From the NCBI GenBank assembly GCA_023055425.1, contig JALGPY010000034.1, forward strand, positions 1,054,001-1,118,000: a stretch of DNA of 64,000 nt, given 5' to 3'. The notes under the pieces are model-generated. The model was not told where the DNA came from. It did not search any database and saw only the letters and a list, made by a program, of their open reading frames with translations. Source of the DNA: Linanthus parryae (Eukaryota > Streptophyta > Magnoliopsida > Ericales > Polemoniaceae). The translations under genes and the position numbers were made by a program. Every line of letters begins with the position of its first letter. Within the stretch, counting starts at the first letter, position 1. Positions 20,600 through 32,385 of this stretch are shown one piece after another.

Positions 20600-23500
20600 C
20601 CTATACAAATGTCTTTGGCTAATGCCATGCTAAATTCAAAACTACTTAAAATTTCACTACCATTACTATTACAATTATGCAACTTTCTTGCTAACAAATC
20701 AGCACACCCATTTGCAACTCTATTGACCCAACTTTGTTGTGACTTTATCGCCTATCTCAAAACCAATGTACTGAAGAAGGTTTTTTTCCATGTAACTAAT
20801 AACTCTCTGAGGAGACACTTCCATTTTCTCAAAAATAAAGGCATTTCTACTTTTCGAGATACTCCAACAAGCTAAAACTATTTTTTCCAGAAAATGATCT
20901 TCTGCATTGGATTGAGCACAAGTTTTCTAAGTTTCAAACTGCCAATGTTTGAAGGAATTTACACTTGCAGTGACTATATCTACATTGTAGCCCAGTCTGA
21001 ACCATATAGGTCTAGTCCAAGAGTAACCCAAGAACAAATGCACTTCATTCTCCACCTCCCTTTGACAAATTTGACATCTTACAAATAAAGAACATTGCCT
21101 CATGTGTAAATTTTTTTGAGTGGCTAAAGCCTTGTTGCTCAGTCTCCACCAAAACATTCTAAGTTTTGGGGGGAGTTTAAAATGCCAACAGTCATGCCAA
21201 TACTCTTTAGGAAAATTAAAGGAAGAAGAAGCATCCGAGATGTTATATTCTTCAAAACAATTCTTCCTCTGCAAAGCAACTCTTTGAAACCTTTGAATAT
21301 CTAATTTTGTACATGTTCTTACAGTGTAAGCTCCAATTGCAGTACCTGGCCAAACTGGTTTATCAACAGAATCATGCCAAGGCAAGGGAATGGCTAGAAA
21401 TGCAGCTGCTATCTCACTCTTGAAATAATTTGAGATTAAGCTCACCTTCCAACTTCTATTATGTGAATTAATGAGATCCTCCACTTTTGTAAACCTTGGA
21501 TGAGGGATTTTATTGGGAATTTTTCCTCCCTTCAAACTAGGTAACCACCTATCTTCAAAAATAAATATATTTTTCCCATCACCTACCTTCCAAGAAATCC
21601 CTTCCGTGATGACCTCCAGACCCTCCAACAGACATTTCCAGGTCCAAGAAGGTAAAGAGCCCTTCTTCAATTGCAAAAAAATTGTGTTAGGAAAATATTT
21701 AGCCTTTAGAAGCTTTGCACATAAAGAATTCGGCTTTAAAAGTAATCTCCAACAGCTCTTTGCAATCATAGCATGATTAAAAGCTTTCAAATCTCTGAAA
21801 GCTAAACCCGCTTCCTTCTTTGGGGCATTCAAATTTTTCAGTCTTACCCAACATAACTTTTTCTCTATAATCTTGCCTCCCCACCAAAAATTTCTCATAA
21901 GGGCCACCAATTTGGTTATCAAAGATTTTGGGAAAATAACACAACGCATGATATAGCTAGGCAAAGCCATAGCGACGGCCTTTATAATGATTTCCCTTCC
22001 AGCATAAGAAAGAAAATTCAGTTTCCAGCCTTGCAAGACCTTTTCCACTCTTTCCAAAATATAATTGAGACTTTCTGCATTTGATCTTCCCCAAAAGGTT
22101 GGAATTCCTAAATATTTCAAATTCTTATCAATCTCAGGAATTGCACAAAGATTTGTGATATCACTCACCATTGAAGAGCTGGTATTTAGGGAAAAGCAGA
22201 TACCATATTTGTTAACATTTAGTTCCATACCAGAAGACTCACAAAACTGCTGCAGAATGTTAAAAAATGATTGCATTTCTTCTAAAGAAACCTTCAGAAA
22301 AATAGTGGCATCATCTGCAAAAAGAAGATGATTAATGACCTCTGCTCCTCTACAGATCTTAATACCTTTGAGAGATCCATTTCTGAGAGCTGCATTCATA
22401 TTTCTGGAAAAAATCTCCATAACTAAAACAAATAAGTAGGGGGATAAAGGATCCCCTTGCCGTATCCCCCTCTTAGGCTTGAAATTTTGGCCACGCTCTC
22501 CATTGACCTTTACTGGCAAGGAAGTAGTAGTAATACATTGCTGGATCAACTTGATGAAGCTATTGCAGAAGCCATACTTTTTCAAAATTTCACACAAGAA
22601 CTCCCAATTGACTTTATCATAGGCTTTGTGTAGATCCAATTTTAAAGCCATAACCCCTGCCTCACCTTGCTTCTTGTTCTTTAAGTGATGAAGGAGCTCT
22701 TGAGAAATAAAAATATTTGCTTGTATAGCCCTATTAGGGACAAAGGCCGATTTCTCTTGAGAGATTAGCTTTGGAAGGACAATTTTGAGTCTATTTGCTA
22801 TAACTTTAGCAAAAACCTTGTATGTAAAAGTACACAAGGCTATTGGTCTAAACTCATTCATATTTTCAGGACTCTTTGTTTTTGAAATCAAGGAAATAAT
22901 AGTTTTGTTAAAACTATTAGGAAGTATTTGAGTTCTAAAAAGCTCCTGAATAAGAATAATAAAATCATTCTTGATAGTACTCCATTGAGATTTAAAAAAG
23001 GTACCTGTGAAACCATAGTACCCTGGAGCCTTATTGGGATTCATAGAAAACACCACTCCTTCTATTTCTTCCGCCTTTGGATTGCACATAAGCTGATGTT
23101 CTCTTCCTCTGAGATCATAGTACCAACATTGCACAGAGACTCCATGTTTACCTCACTGTTTCCTTTATCAAAAAGCTTCACAAAAATCTAGTTGCTTCAA
23201 CCTTCATATCCCCTTGATTTTCCAACCAAGTACCAATATCATTTTTTAACTTGTTGATTCTGTTACTTCTTCTAAGAGCTGATAAGAAGAAAAACTTGGA
23301 ATGTCTATCCCCCTCATTCAAAAATTGAATTCTAGACTTCTCTTTCCAATAAGTTTCCTCTCTGTTCCAATTCTTTTTTATCTAATCTCTGATCTTTCTT
23401 TGTAACTCCTCATTTGCAGCACTCCAAGGCAGACTTTGAACTCTTAACAATTCAGTTTTCAGAATTCTTATTTTCACCATAATATTTTTGCAATTTGATT

Positions 23501-24364
23501 TGCTCCAAGCTTTGAGACCTTCTCTGCATTTAATTAGCTTTGAAGTGAAGTTTGATACGGGGTTGGCATAAGAACTCTCCCTCCAAACCTTATCTATGGT
23601 ATGATGACAGCTCAGATCTTGAAACCACACTTTGTTCAAGATGAAAATATATATTTTTTGCCCTTTCCTCCAATCAGAATCAAGAATTAGAGGCGTATGA
23701 TTTGAACCCAGCAAGTAGTCTCTTTGCAGTTTAGCTATCTGATTCTTAATGCCCCAATCTGCACTGAAGAATGCCCTATCCAAAAGTTCTCTAACATTTC
23801 CTTCCATTCTATTATTTGACCAGCTGTACTTAAGCCCTTGAGCATATAATTCAATTAGACCACAATTGCTTATAAACTTCCTGAAAAACTCACATCTCCC
23901 CAGATTTGTTCTTTTGCCTCCCTGTTTTTCGCATCTATCTAAGTAGTCATTGCAATCCCCCACATAATCCACGACATTGACAGATGTTTCACTACCTCTT
24001 TAATTTCTTTCCAAAAGTTTCTCCTAGCAGCAACATTGGAGGGTGCATACACCATGAACCACATTTCAGCTTTACCATTTTCATCAAATATTTTTTCCCG
24101 GATCAAATTAGGAGAACTCCACACAATCTCCAAATCAATTTACTCATGCCACCATAAAGCTAGCCCTCCTGCAATACCTTGAGGTTTAATATACATAGCC
24201 TTACCAAATTGGAGTATCCTCCTTATTCTATCTATTTTTTGGGACTTGTTTTTCGTTTCAAAAAGAAATACCAAATTAGGACGATGGTCTCTCACGAGAC
24301 CTCGAAGTCTCTGGATTGTCAGGTTACGTCCCAAGCCCTGACAGTTCCAGCATAGACTCAACAT
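20600..24364 (-). pseudogene. LINE ORF2: endonuclease, reverse transcriptase, RNase H end
   Basis: The apurinic-type endonuclease starts at 24364 ('LCWNCQGLGRN', later 'FETK', 'GDCNDYL' in place of the usual GDFN, and 'SNHTPL'). An in-frame TAA near 24140 and a frameshift near 23960 break it, and a further stop (about 23382) and frameshift precede the reverse transcriptase. The RT part (20927-23134, 735 codons) is open: 'NPNKAPG', 'FRPIALC', 'LDLHKAYDKV', 'RGIRQGDPLSPYLF' and the catalytic 'FADD', followed by a zinc-binding RVT region ('CWHFKLPPKLRMFWWRL', then 'CQIC'). The RNase H domain is mostly missing: only its end, near 'NGCADLLARK' at about 20690, remains. Confidence 0.88.
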
Positions 24365-24655
24365 CTCTCTTGTGGCTGTTCAAGGTCTGCCACCACCACC
24401 TCTAAATTTTTCTTCTTACAGTTCATCAAAGCTTCATATTTCTCCATGTATTGCTCAAATATCCTATCTTCTTCAAAAGGTAGCCAAGAATTAAAACTTA
24501 CCTTTATGTTGAATTGTGTGTTCCAAGGTCATCTGAACCGGCCTTCCTTCGAAACCCTGTTTTTGAGATTTGCAAACTAGTCTGGCATACTCGCTATCTT
24601 CTGAGGACATCTCCTCGTTAATCAACACGTTACCCGAGGACCAATTCTCCCTTGA

Positions 24656-26165
24656 TTAAGTACAAACTCTATTTGTCGTCGCATGCGAATTGATTTCCAA
24701 GTTCTTTCGTTTCAGAGAAACAAATCGATCAAAAATCTTTGAGAGTTTAACACCCGTAACTGGGTTTCCTTGGCTTTGCGGTCCCCTTTCTTCAGCTGAT
24801 ATCCCAATTTGCCCTTTTGCATTGAATTGACTTTCCAAATTTTCCCTCACCGACTGTCGGGCTACCTGTCTAATCATTTTCCATCGTGGGCTTGGTTTGT
24901 TAAAACTTTGGGCTTATTGACATAACCCCTTGTTGAAGATTATAAGGCCCACCAGTCTCTCTCTGGACTTCCACAATAGGCCCACATTGGGTTGTAGTTG
25001 GGTTGCTGTAAGAGCACCCCAATGTTATATCTTGGGCCTTCTCATTAAACCCACAAACAGGGCTGCTATTTACTGCTTGCCCCTCCGACAACACCGATTT
25101 TTTTCTAGTTGGGTCCAGTACCTTTCCTTTAATATTACCAGCCACCCCTTCGTCTTCGAATTGAGTTTCAGGTACAGACTTCACCTCATTCCATTGTTCC
25201 TTCTCTGAAACGTCCTCATCGTGATCGAGAATCTCTGTGCCACCTGTTAAATCTTCTGATTGTCCTTTTTGGATTTCATCCTGAAATATCACTGATTCTA
25301 ATCCAGTTGTCTCTCTGTTATCCAGCACCACAACAGATAATGAATCCCTACTTTCAGTCATGCGCTTTCCTGTCTCCACTGCATCACGCTCCGTCTCTTC
25401 CTCGTCGTACTCCGTCACCGGCGTTCCCCACATCTTTAAGGACTTTTCATCTTCCGGCGTTAACCATGCTGGTTTTGGTTCACGACTTCTTTTTGCAGTA
25501 CATCAGAGAAAGAATCCGTAAAAAGTGCAACCTCGTAACTCCGATTTCATAAATCGACAATCCTTATTGGTATGACCCAATCTTCCACAATCATAGCAGT
25601 AGTCTCCGATATTTTCATATCGGAAATCCTGTTTTATCCTCCGACCATCCTTCGAATAGAAGAAAGCTTGTGTTAAAGGTTTTTCAACTTGAACCATAAC
25701 TTGAAGTCGGAGATACGGGACTCGATATCTATCAATTCTCCGGCTGTTTTTCCAATTTTCCGGGCGTTCTTCACTGTTAGAAAAACGGGTGGTAACCCAT
25801 AAATCTAAACCCAGAAATGGCTACTGGAGAAATCAATCTCCTTCAACGCTGTCTTTATTGGCCATTTCTTCAAAATTAGCAAATCATTTGAAACATTCCA
25901 TGGAATCCCTTTCATGATTCTCTCAAATCCACGTGATTCTTAAATCTGAAGCTGAATTTATTTCGTTCCCAACACTGAACTGAAAAATCCTCTCTTGTAT
26001 TCCAAACCCCTTTTAAAATCTTCGATACAGTATTTGCAGAATTTTTTTTTAGGGACAAGATCTTACCCACCAGCACCTTCTTAGATACCTCTGATGCTGT
26101 CTTTACGTCCTCTTCGAGATCCAGAGTAACCAGATCTGTTCTGTTTGAGCCTGCATCGACACCTT
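24656..26165 (-). pseudogene. LINE ORF1: DUF4283-like and CCHC zinc knuckle
   Basis: On the minus strand the region 25700-26165 reads in broken frames as a DUF4283-like RNA-binding part ('LVGKILS', 'GIPWNVSNDLLILKKW', 'FWV' then a stop, 'IYGLPPVFLT'). It is followed by 'YCYDCGRLGHTNKDC' (25503-25697), a CX2CX4HX4C knuckle. The acidic, low-complexity tail covers 24656-25433. There are several stops and frameshifts. Such ORF1 proteins coat the LINE RNA. Confidence 0.75.
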
Positions 26166-26390
26166 CAAGCTGACCGGAGAAGCTTCGATTTGAGAAAAAC
26201 TAGCGAAATAAAATAACTCACAGACCCATAGACACACAAGAAAAGTATAAGAGGAAAGCAAAAGAAGCTAGAACAAGAGCAAATAGCTCACGAAATCGCC
26301 AAAGAGACGCCAAATTAGGGTAACGAACCCAGTAAACTCACATCTCTGGAAAGAATTCTAGAGAGAGAGACCGTACTGAATGTTGACAAC

Positions 26391-26508
26391 TATTTGCCTT
26401 TCAATACATGAAAATTTTTAATCAATAATCATTGTGAAGTGTAGCCATCGCCCTTGAGGTGGTCATAATGATGTTCGGGTTAAATTATATGATTTCACAT
26501 TTTAACAG
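26391..26508. other. Non-coding spacer
   Basis: Short AT-rich stretch between the LINE 5' end and the target duplication of the next retroposon. Nothing was recognised. Confidence 0.4.
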
Positions 26509-26522
26509 GACAAACTACATTG

Positions 26523-26858
26523 TTTTTTTTGTAAGAAGGTAAGAAATTGCATTAATAAAACGGAACGCACCGGCAGGTACATACAAACGGACATTATACA
26601 GAGGGAGTCATGTTTGCAATCCTAATACATCACTACTAGAACTAGAGCAAAGCTACTAACCAGGCGTCTGCGACAATATGGACAGCAAAAGAGTCACATA
26701 GCATACCGCCACTACTACATAGTATTTGACATAGCTAATTTAGCAAGCTTATGGTGCACAAGACACTCGCGGAACCTTAGCTACAAGACACTCGTTAAAC
26801 AAGCTGATCTTCTGCCTTTATACAACAAAAGTGGTGCGTCCCGGAATGCAGGCTGCTC
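26523..26858 (-). mobile_element. Short retroposon (SINE-like or truncated LINE) with target duplication
   Basis: Flanked by the perfect direct repeat GACAAACTACATTG at 26509-26522 and 26859-26872. A poly-T run starts the plus-strand copy, so the element lies on the minus strand with its poly-A tail at 26523-26530. It is 336 bp with no coding frame. Its 5' end is 'gagcagcctgcattcc' on the minus strand. A clear RNA-mediated insertion; the family is not recognised. Confidence 0.85.
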
Positions 26859-26872
26859 GACAAACTACATTG

Positions 26873-27429
26873 TTTGTTAACAAATTAGAGGGTATATACT
26901 ATACCAAGTCTCTGCTTACTGAAAGAACACAAGTCATTATATTTATCCGGCTCATGATAAGAACTTTATTTCAAACATCCAAAAGAGCACTACTAAAATA
27001 TTATAAAGAACAAAACATATGTATTTTGGTCGGCACACCCACTTTCATATATAGTTACGCATGATATCATCTGGCAAGGTTTTAGTTCACTAAGTCACAG
27101 GATTATTGCAAAATTTAATTATCAGAATTCCCCATCCAACTTTCATGGATGAGGTACATAAGTTTCGACAAACTTATAAATACAAGAGGTTCAGGTACGA
27201 GACAACACAGAGTGTTGATAATTTAAGCACCTAAACAACAATACAAGAGTGTCGACCACACTTCTTTAGGCTAAAATCAAGAATTTAAATGGATAAAACA
27301 ATCACCACATCCAGGTTTTGAAGGCCTAATCATGTACTTACAAAAAAAAATACCTTTTTAGACCTTAACTACCACACAAATAAGCCTTTGAAATACTGCT
27401 CCTCGCAAAGTAAAAAAAAAAAAAAGATT
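26873..27429. other. Intergenic, no gene
   Basis: AT-rich, with short frames only. Simple A runs lie at 27412-27425. Nothing was recognised. Confidence 0.4.
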
Positions 27430-27606
27430 TTCTTGGCTCTTTGAGGGGAAACAACAGTGCAAGGATTTTAAGTACACATGGACACAACCTAGATTAAGGC
27501 TTGACAGAATGAGGCTGAAGCTGGATGTCACCGTAGCAGAAACAGTTCATTTGTTAGCTTGCGAGATTAATATCTTGCAATGAAATCCGCACGCTCCAAA
27601 TATTGG
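27430..27606 (-). other. Candidate 3' UTR exon of F-box gene 28599-29789
   Basis: It is the best-preserved copy of the conserved downstream block ('gctggatgtcaccgtagcag', 'cagttcatttgttagcttgc'). On the minus strand it follows 'tttgttttcag', a good acceptor. The intron from the stop codon would be about 1 kb. Confidence 0.5.
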
Positions 27607-28590
27607 CTGAAAACAAATACAACATGGAAAAAAGTTAGCAGGAGGTAACTGAAATAAAATTGGTAGCAGAATACAAAAAGGTGAGTGCAATAATGGTTCA
27701 GAACTCAGAGCCTCTATAAGACACAGCTATTATATCTCTTCAGTGTTCACCGCCACACATATCGTATTTAGATTACATGAAGTGCGAACCCTTAATAATT
27801 TTCTTTCTATGTAGATGTTTTTCCAAACATGGGAGGAGGAATAGCTGCACCTCCATCTAATAGTAGGTAGCTATACTTAATGAACTGTTGGTATGGAGAA
27901 CATCCATAAAAAATGCATCAATGCCTCGCAACAAGAAAAAGTAAAGAAATGATAAAGAAACGTATCAATGCTAAAGACTCGGCGGGTGCCAATTATGTGT
28001 TTATGATATCAAATTCGTTCATAGAAAAGAAAAATGCAAGAGTTCTACAAAGAAAAGCAATTATATTCACAAACACAAATTCAACCTCAACTCTACCTCA
28101 CTTCTCCTCCTCATACCAGAGTCGAACCCAAGACGTCAGGCTGTGGGCACAAAACCACAACCATCTGACCTGGTGACACTACAGTAACTCTACCTCACTT
28201 CAATGACCCAAAGCATTATTAACACAAATTTTCACCACTAAAAGTCAATTGCATCAATTATTACCGATAATCTTCATTTTATGCCTAACTCAAAATATTA
28301 TCGATTCTCACGTACTTTTTGTGGTTTCATTGTGCGGACACATTACTTCCACTTCAAATTTCCCTGATAAAGTTGATTGTACTATACTATTATAGAATAA
28401 TCAAATTTGTTTCGAACAACTATCGGTCTATTTGCTTCTTTTTTAGAGTTTCTTATCAAACACTTAGTTTTCTTAAACATTGAGACATGTCAAAGAAAGC
28501 ACTAGCAAGACTTCATAAGAAAAACAAAAGCAATCTTGAACAAAAAAAGATGGACAAATAGTCAAAGACATATGACATGGGGATCACTGG
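27607..28590 (-). other. Candidate 3' UTR intron of F-box gene 28599-29789
   Basis: No gene was seen. Its end next to the stop codon has the same 'agaaaaacaaaagcaat' and 'cttgaac' context as related copies. About 28100-28180 is a GC-richer stretch of unknown nature. Confidence 0.4.
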
Positions 28591-28598
28591 TCCTTTAC

Positions 28599-29789
28599 CT
28601 ATTTAATGGATGCAAGGCTCTCAATGTATAAGAAGATCTCCGAAAGGGATCTTGTTATCCAGAACCTCTCGGTCGCCCCGTTCTGAGGATCATGCAAGTA
28701 CAAATTGCAGTCCGGTTCCTCATAGAAGAGTATGAAATCAACATCATCCTTCCTGAAAAATCCTAGAACACGTACAAGTTTATTGGATGGTTTAAAAGTG
28801 AGTATTTTGGACCATGATTGATTAGAGCCACCACAGTCATTCATCACCCACACATCAGCCCCAGGATTGTGTATATCAGCCGGTGTGTGAACAATAACGG
28901 CAAGAGATCCTTTGTAAGCAGTAAGACGCATATCGCCATAGACGAGACAGGTTGGCATCTCAATCCGCTTAAACACCTCACCGATCATGTCGTAACTTAG
29001 AATGTACATACTTTCGGATATAGATACATGCCAATGTATGTACCCATTCACATATGCGCCACCACGAGTAACATTGGAACCACCTGACATGATACGATGA
29101 GGGAACTGTGTATTCTTCTCGGTCCAAGAGCTGGTAGCAGTAGAGAACACATTGACTTGAGCCCGAGTTCCTTCATTTGAAGAGGTCAATGTAATTTGTG
29201 CCACCTTAAAAGCATTGGCTACTGGATCAAAGCAAAACCCAGAGCCATACCATCGAGCATTTCTGTTAGTCAGATTTCCTACAATCCAATCATTCTTCAT
29301 GGGAGCATCACCAATTAGTCGCATCTGTCTAGTGGCAGGGTTCCAAAGAGCATACTTGTGTTGTGGGCGTTGTGGGAGAGACAAGCATACAACTCCATTG
29401 AAACAACCCACCATTTCAATGCCTTGGTGACCAGAAAAAGTCAATGTCTGAGGGAGATAGCCGAATCGGACGGAGACGGTGGTGTATACACGCCTTCCAG
29501 CAGCAGTAATATCGGTAAACGAAAGATCACGCGATTCGAGCAACAAAGAGACTGCGTTGCTGTTCTTGTTGTGGCTGCGTGAAGCAGAGTGAAGGGCGAT
29601 GAAGTTAGGAGAGAGTATGAGAGAGTACCAGCGCTTGGAGACGGATTTGAACCGTAACAGAGACTTCACCGGCAGTCTGGCCAAGATGTCGATGATCAAA
29701 TCTTCGGTCAACTCTTTCTGAAGAATTCTCTCTCTGTCGTGTTCTTCAGAGTCTGTACGAACCAGAATAGCCATAGATGAAGAATCCAT
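28599..29789 (-). CDS. F-box protein with FBA type 1 domain
   Basis: Open frame of 396 codons starting 'MDSSSMAIL'. The F-box is at residues 27-65 ('LTEDLIIDILARLPVKSLL', 'SVSKRWYSLILSPNF') with the canonical Trp. The FBA part follows with 'VGCFNGVVCLSLPQRP', 'WNPATRQMRLIG', 'FSTATSSWTEKN', 'VNGYIHWHV', 'YDMIGEVFKRIEMP', 'YKGSLAVIV', 'VWVMNDCGG' and 'LYLHDPQNG', ending 'SLASIK'. It is the expected layout of an SCF substrate adaptor acting in cytosol or nucleus; the target is unknown. The stop TAG itself lies at a splice donor (TAG|GTAAAGG). The telo-box upstream is not conserved here. A pathogen-response or hormone role is possible by family analogy but unsupported. Confidence 0.94.
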   Translation of the reverse strand: MDSSSMAILVRTDSEEHDRERILQKELTEDLIIDILARLPVKSLLRFKSVSKRWYSLILSPNFIALHSASRSHNKNSNAVSLLLESRDLSFTDITAAGRRVYTTVSVRFGYLPQTLTFSGHQGIEMVGCFNGVVCLSLPQRPQHKYALWNPATRQMRLIGDAPMKNDWIVGNLTNRNARWYGSGFCFDPVANAFKVAQITLTSSNEGTRAQVNVFSTATSSWTEKNTQFPHRIMSGGSNVTRGGAYVNGYIHWHVSISESMYILSYDMIGEVFKRIEMPTCLVYGDMRLTAYKGSLAVIVHTPADIHNPGADVWVMNDCGGSNQSWSKILTFKPSNKLVRVLGFFRKDDVDFILFYEEPDCNLYLHDPQNGATERFWITRSLSEIFLYIESLASIK

Positions 29790-29929
29790 AATCGTCTCCT
29801 TCAGACAAAGAAGAATTGCAGATGTTATTGCAGAAGAATCTGAATTCTGGGTTCCAAAATGGTTCGATGCCGTGCTCTGGATTTGTTTTCCTTTTCAATC
29901 GATGATTGATGCTTCTTCTTCAGTTGACT

Positions 29930-30100
29930 TCAGACTTTTTTTTTTTTTTTTGTTCTAACAGTTGACTTCAGACTTTACTCTTGCAATTAATGGATTGCCC
30001 ATCCATATAGGATCTGGCTTGAGAGATTTTTTCGGCCCATTAACTTGCTCTTTCAAAATCCCGGCCCACTAATTCCTTTGGAGCAAAGCTGCCCATTAAT

Positions 30101-30151
<51 letters not shown>

Positions 30152-30689
30152 ATGGCACGTTTAATTATTTATCGGATTGGGATGGACTGGATTAGATTAG
30201 CTAGAAGAATTGAATTAGCTCAACTATAAATATCATATTTTGTTCCATGTGCTATTAAGACGTTATTAAGGTACAAAAAAACCCATATAATTAAACCTCT
30301 CATGTAAGAGGGGACTAATTTGTGGTATTAAACACTATCTTTTTACTATTTACTACTTGTACAAAAATTGATCCAAATACCACTATGGCATCTTGAATTG
30401 GTCTCAGACTTTGTCGAGATGATCTATACCTAGAAGAATGTACATAGATTAGGTTTTGCCGGACGTGAAATTCAAACTCTTCTACACGATATGGAGTACC
30501 CTGACTCTTGGCCAGGACCAGAACCCATTTACTCTCAGGATTGCTACAGTTTCATGACATGTTATTCTCACTCTCACCACTATTCAGGTCACACCCTCAT
30601 TGTTACCACTGTGGATGGCCTTATGGTAGAATAAGAAAATACTGAGGAATCAAATAATTCATTACATAAAACAATCACATCCATGATTC
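29930..30689. other. Upstream sequence with long poly-T, no gene
   Basis: Poly-T runs lie at about 29937-29951, and 46 T residues at 30103-30148. About 30150-30370 resembles 1200-1340 and 9300-9440, the repeat found upstream of other F-box copies. A direct repeat of 'gttgacttcagacttt' flanks the first T run (29921 and 29962). No coding content. Confidence 0.5.
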
Positions 30690-31058
30690 AAAGCATCATC
30701 AAAACCATACAAGATAGGACTCAGTTACCCGTAATACAAAGGATGATCAACCATAACTATCTCAGGGTCAAATGATATTTTACACGAGTTTTTAAACATA
30801 ACTATCTTAGGGCAAGTGACACTTTACAGAAGTCTTCAAAGATCACGGTGAACTCATGGTGGAAAGGGAGCAGTAGAGCTGGAGGTGGAAAGGGAGCAAT
30901 AGAGCTGGATGTTGTGTTCTCTTCACACCCACCGGGGAAAAAGAAAGACATCAGTAGTCTTCATGTTTACATGCATATACCTTATTCCAAGCAAAACAAG
31001 CGAATTACACAAACATCTGCACAACAGGTATTCCAACGGTCTTAGATCTCCTTGCAGC
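30690..31058 (-). other. Candidate 3' UTR exon region of F-box gene 32386-33615
   Basis: It is similar in order to 34960-35200. On the minus strand it follows 'tttgtttcttcag', a strong acceptor, and starts 'aagctgcaaggagatc', conserved at 35165-35180. About 30850-30900 contains a short tandem repeat of 'ggtggaaagggagca'. This block differs from the downstream block of the other copies. Confidence 0.4.
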
Positions 31059-32379
31059 TTCTGAAGAAACAAAAAATACCTTATCATCAGTCCACAAATG
31101 AAAATAAGAAGAAACAAAAGGCTTTCAGAAGAGAGCCAAGCAGGAGTCGATAACAGCTCAACTCCTGATGCTGATAGACCGAAGTTCAATTTGCTTATTT
31201 AGCCTTCCATTTAAACTATAGTTCATTATGAAAACGATGAGTTGCGAAACCACTAGTCACTGCTTTATCAGGACGACAACCTGTACCATAAGGCTACGTT
31301 TGGTATTCCAAGGAACTTGAGCATGGATTTGGATTTGATTGCAACTAGGATCAAGCCATTTTCACTACAAAACAAGGGTCAATATTTTATTTGTGAGTTT
31401 TAGCCTTGACAAATTCTTCACGACATAATGGATTTCAAATGACTACTAAAACACATGTCATTTCAAATCTTACCTGTTGGAGCTATTGAGACTCTCATTT
31501 CATACATCTTATTTATCTTGCACTCAGATGATTTGCCTAATGAGTACAATAAATGCGAGGAATACAATGCTACTTGAAAGAACCTCAAACTAACTGTTTC
31601 ATACCTTTCAAGTTGCAATGAGCTCCTATTTAATTATTAATGAGATGTTAAAGTTTCATTCATAAGTTCTTTGCAAATACATACCTTTGCCATGGTGCCA
31701 ACAAATGACAAATTTCAAGGGAAGTACCTAAAGATGTCTTTGCGAGATTTTCTTAAGTCTTAAATAATGTCAATGCAATTCTCTTGCCCATTAAGGCCAA
31801 TTTTTTTTGTCTGTTTTTGTATCTAATGGTACAGAGTTATCTTTGACAATTCAGAACTGCAAATTCGTTCTTCGCAAAAGGGACAACATTTCTTTCATAA
31901 AAAGTAAATATATCTTATTAATGTACCTAACAATTCAAACGCGGAAATCAGACAATGTGATCACATGAAAGACGGGGGAAGGGAGTTCTCTGTATTCTTA
32001 GTTTCTTACTTATGTCCCAATCTATTTTCCTCCAATTTTCCCACTTGAAACAAATACAAGTGTGACCTTTTAATTTTCAGGAATTATCCTTTAGAAATGT
32101 TGTTGATAATCTTCATTTTGTAGTTAGCCAAGCAATATTGAATGGTATCATGTCTTTTTTGTTCAAGATGAGAACGCGTCATAACTTTCACATAAAACTT
32201 CCTTGATGGAAGTGAACTTGATTGTTAGAGCATTAATCAAGCTTCTATTGGATCCATATATGTTATTTGTAAGAAAAGCACAAGTACGAATGCATGAGAA
32301 AAGCAAGAGCAATATTGACAGAAAACATGGCCATACATTCATAGAATAAACCCAGAACATAGAGATAACGTGTCCTTTT
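31059..32379 (-). other. Candidate 3' UTR intron / flank of F-box gene 32386-33615
   Basis: About 31840-32340 aligns with the standard F-box downstream flank (7150-7750, 18200-18780, 39330-39850). No gene was recognised. Confidence 0.45.
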
Positions 32380-32385
32380 ACCTGA

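Larger units (their letters stand above)
20556..26390 (-). mobile_element. L1-type plant LINE retrotransposon, defective
   Basis: Read on the minus strand, the order is a 5' UTR, ORF1 with a DUF4283-like region and a CCHC knuckle, an endonuclease, reverse transcriptase, zf-RVT, a short RNase H end, a 3' UTR and a poly-A tail (poly-T at 20556-20571 on the plus strand). This is the layout of plant L1-like LINEs that gained RNase H. Length is about 5.8 kb. Both open frames carry several stops and frameshifts, so it is not autonomous. The 5' boundary near 26390 is an estimate because no target duplication was found. It sits about 0.5 kb upstream of the start codon of the intact F-box gene at 18834-20024. 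Confidence 0.88.
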
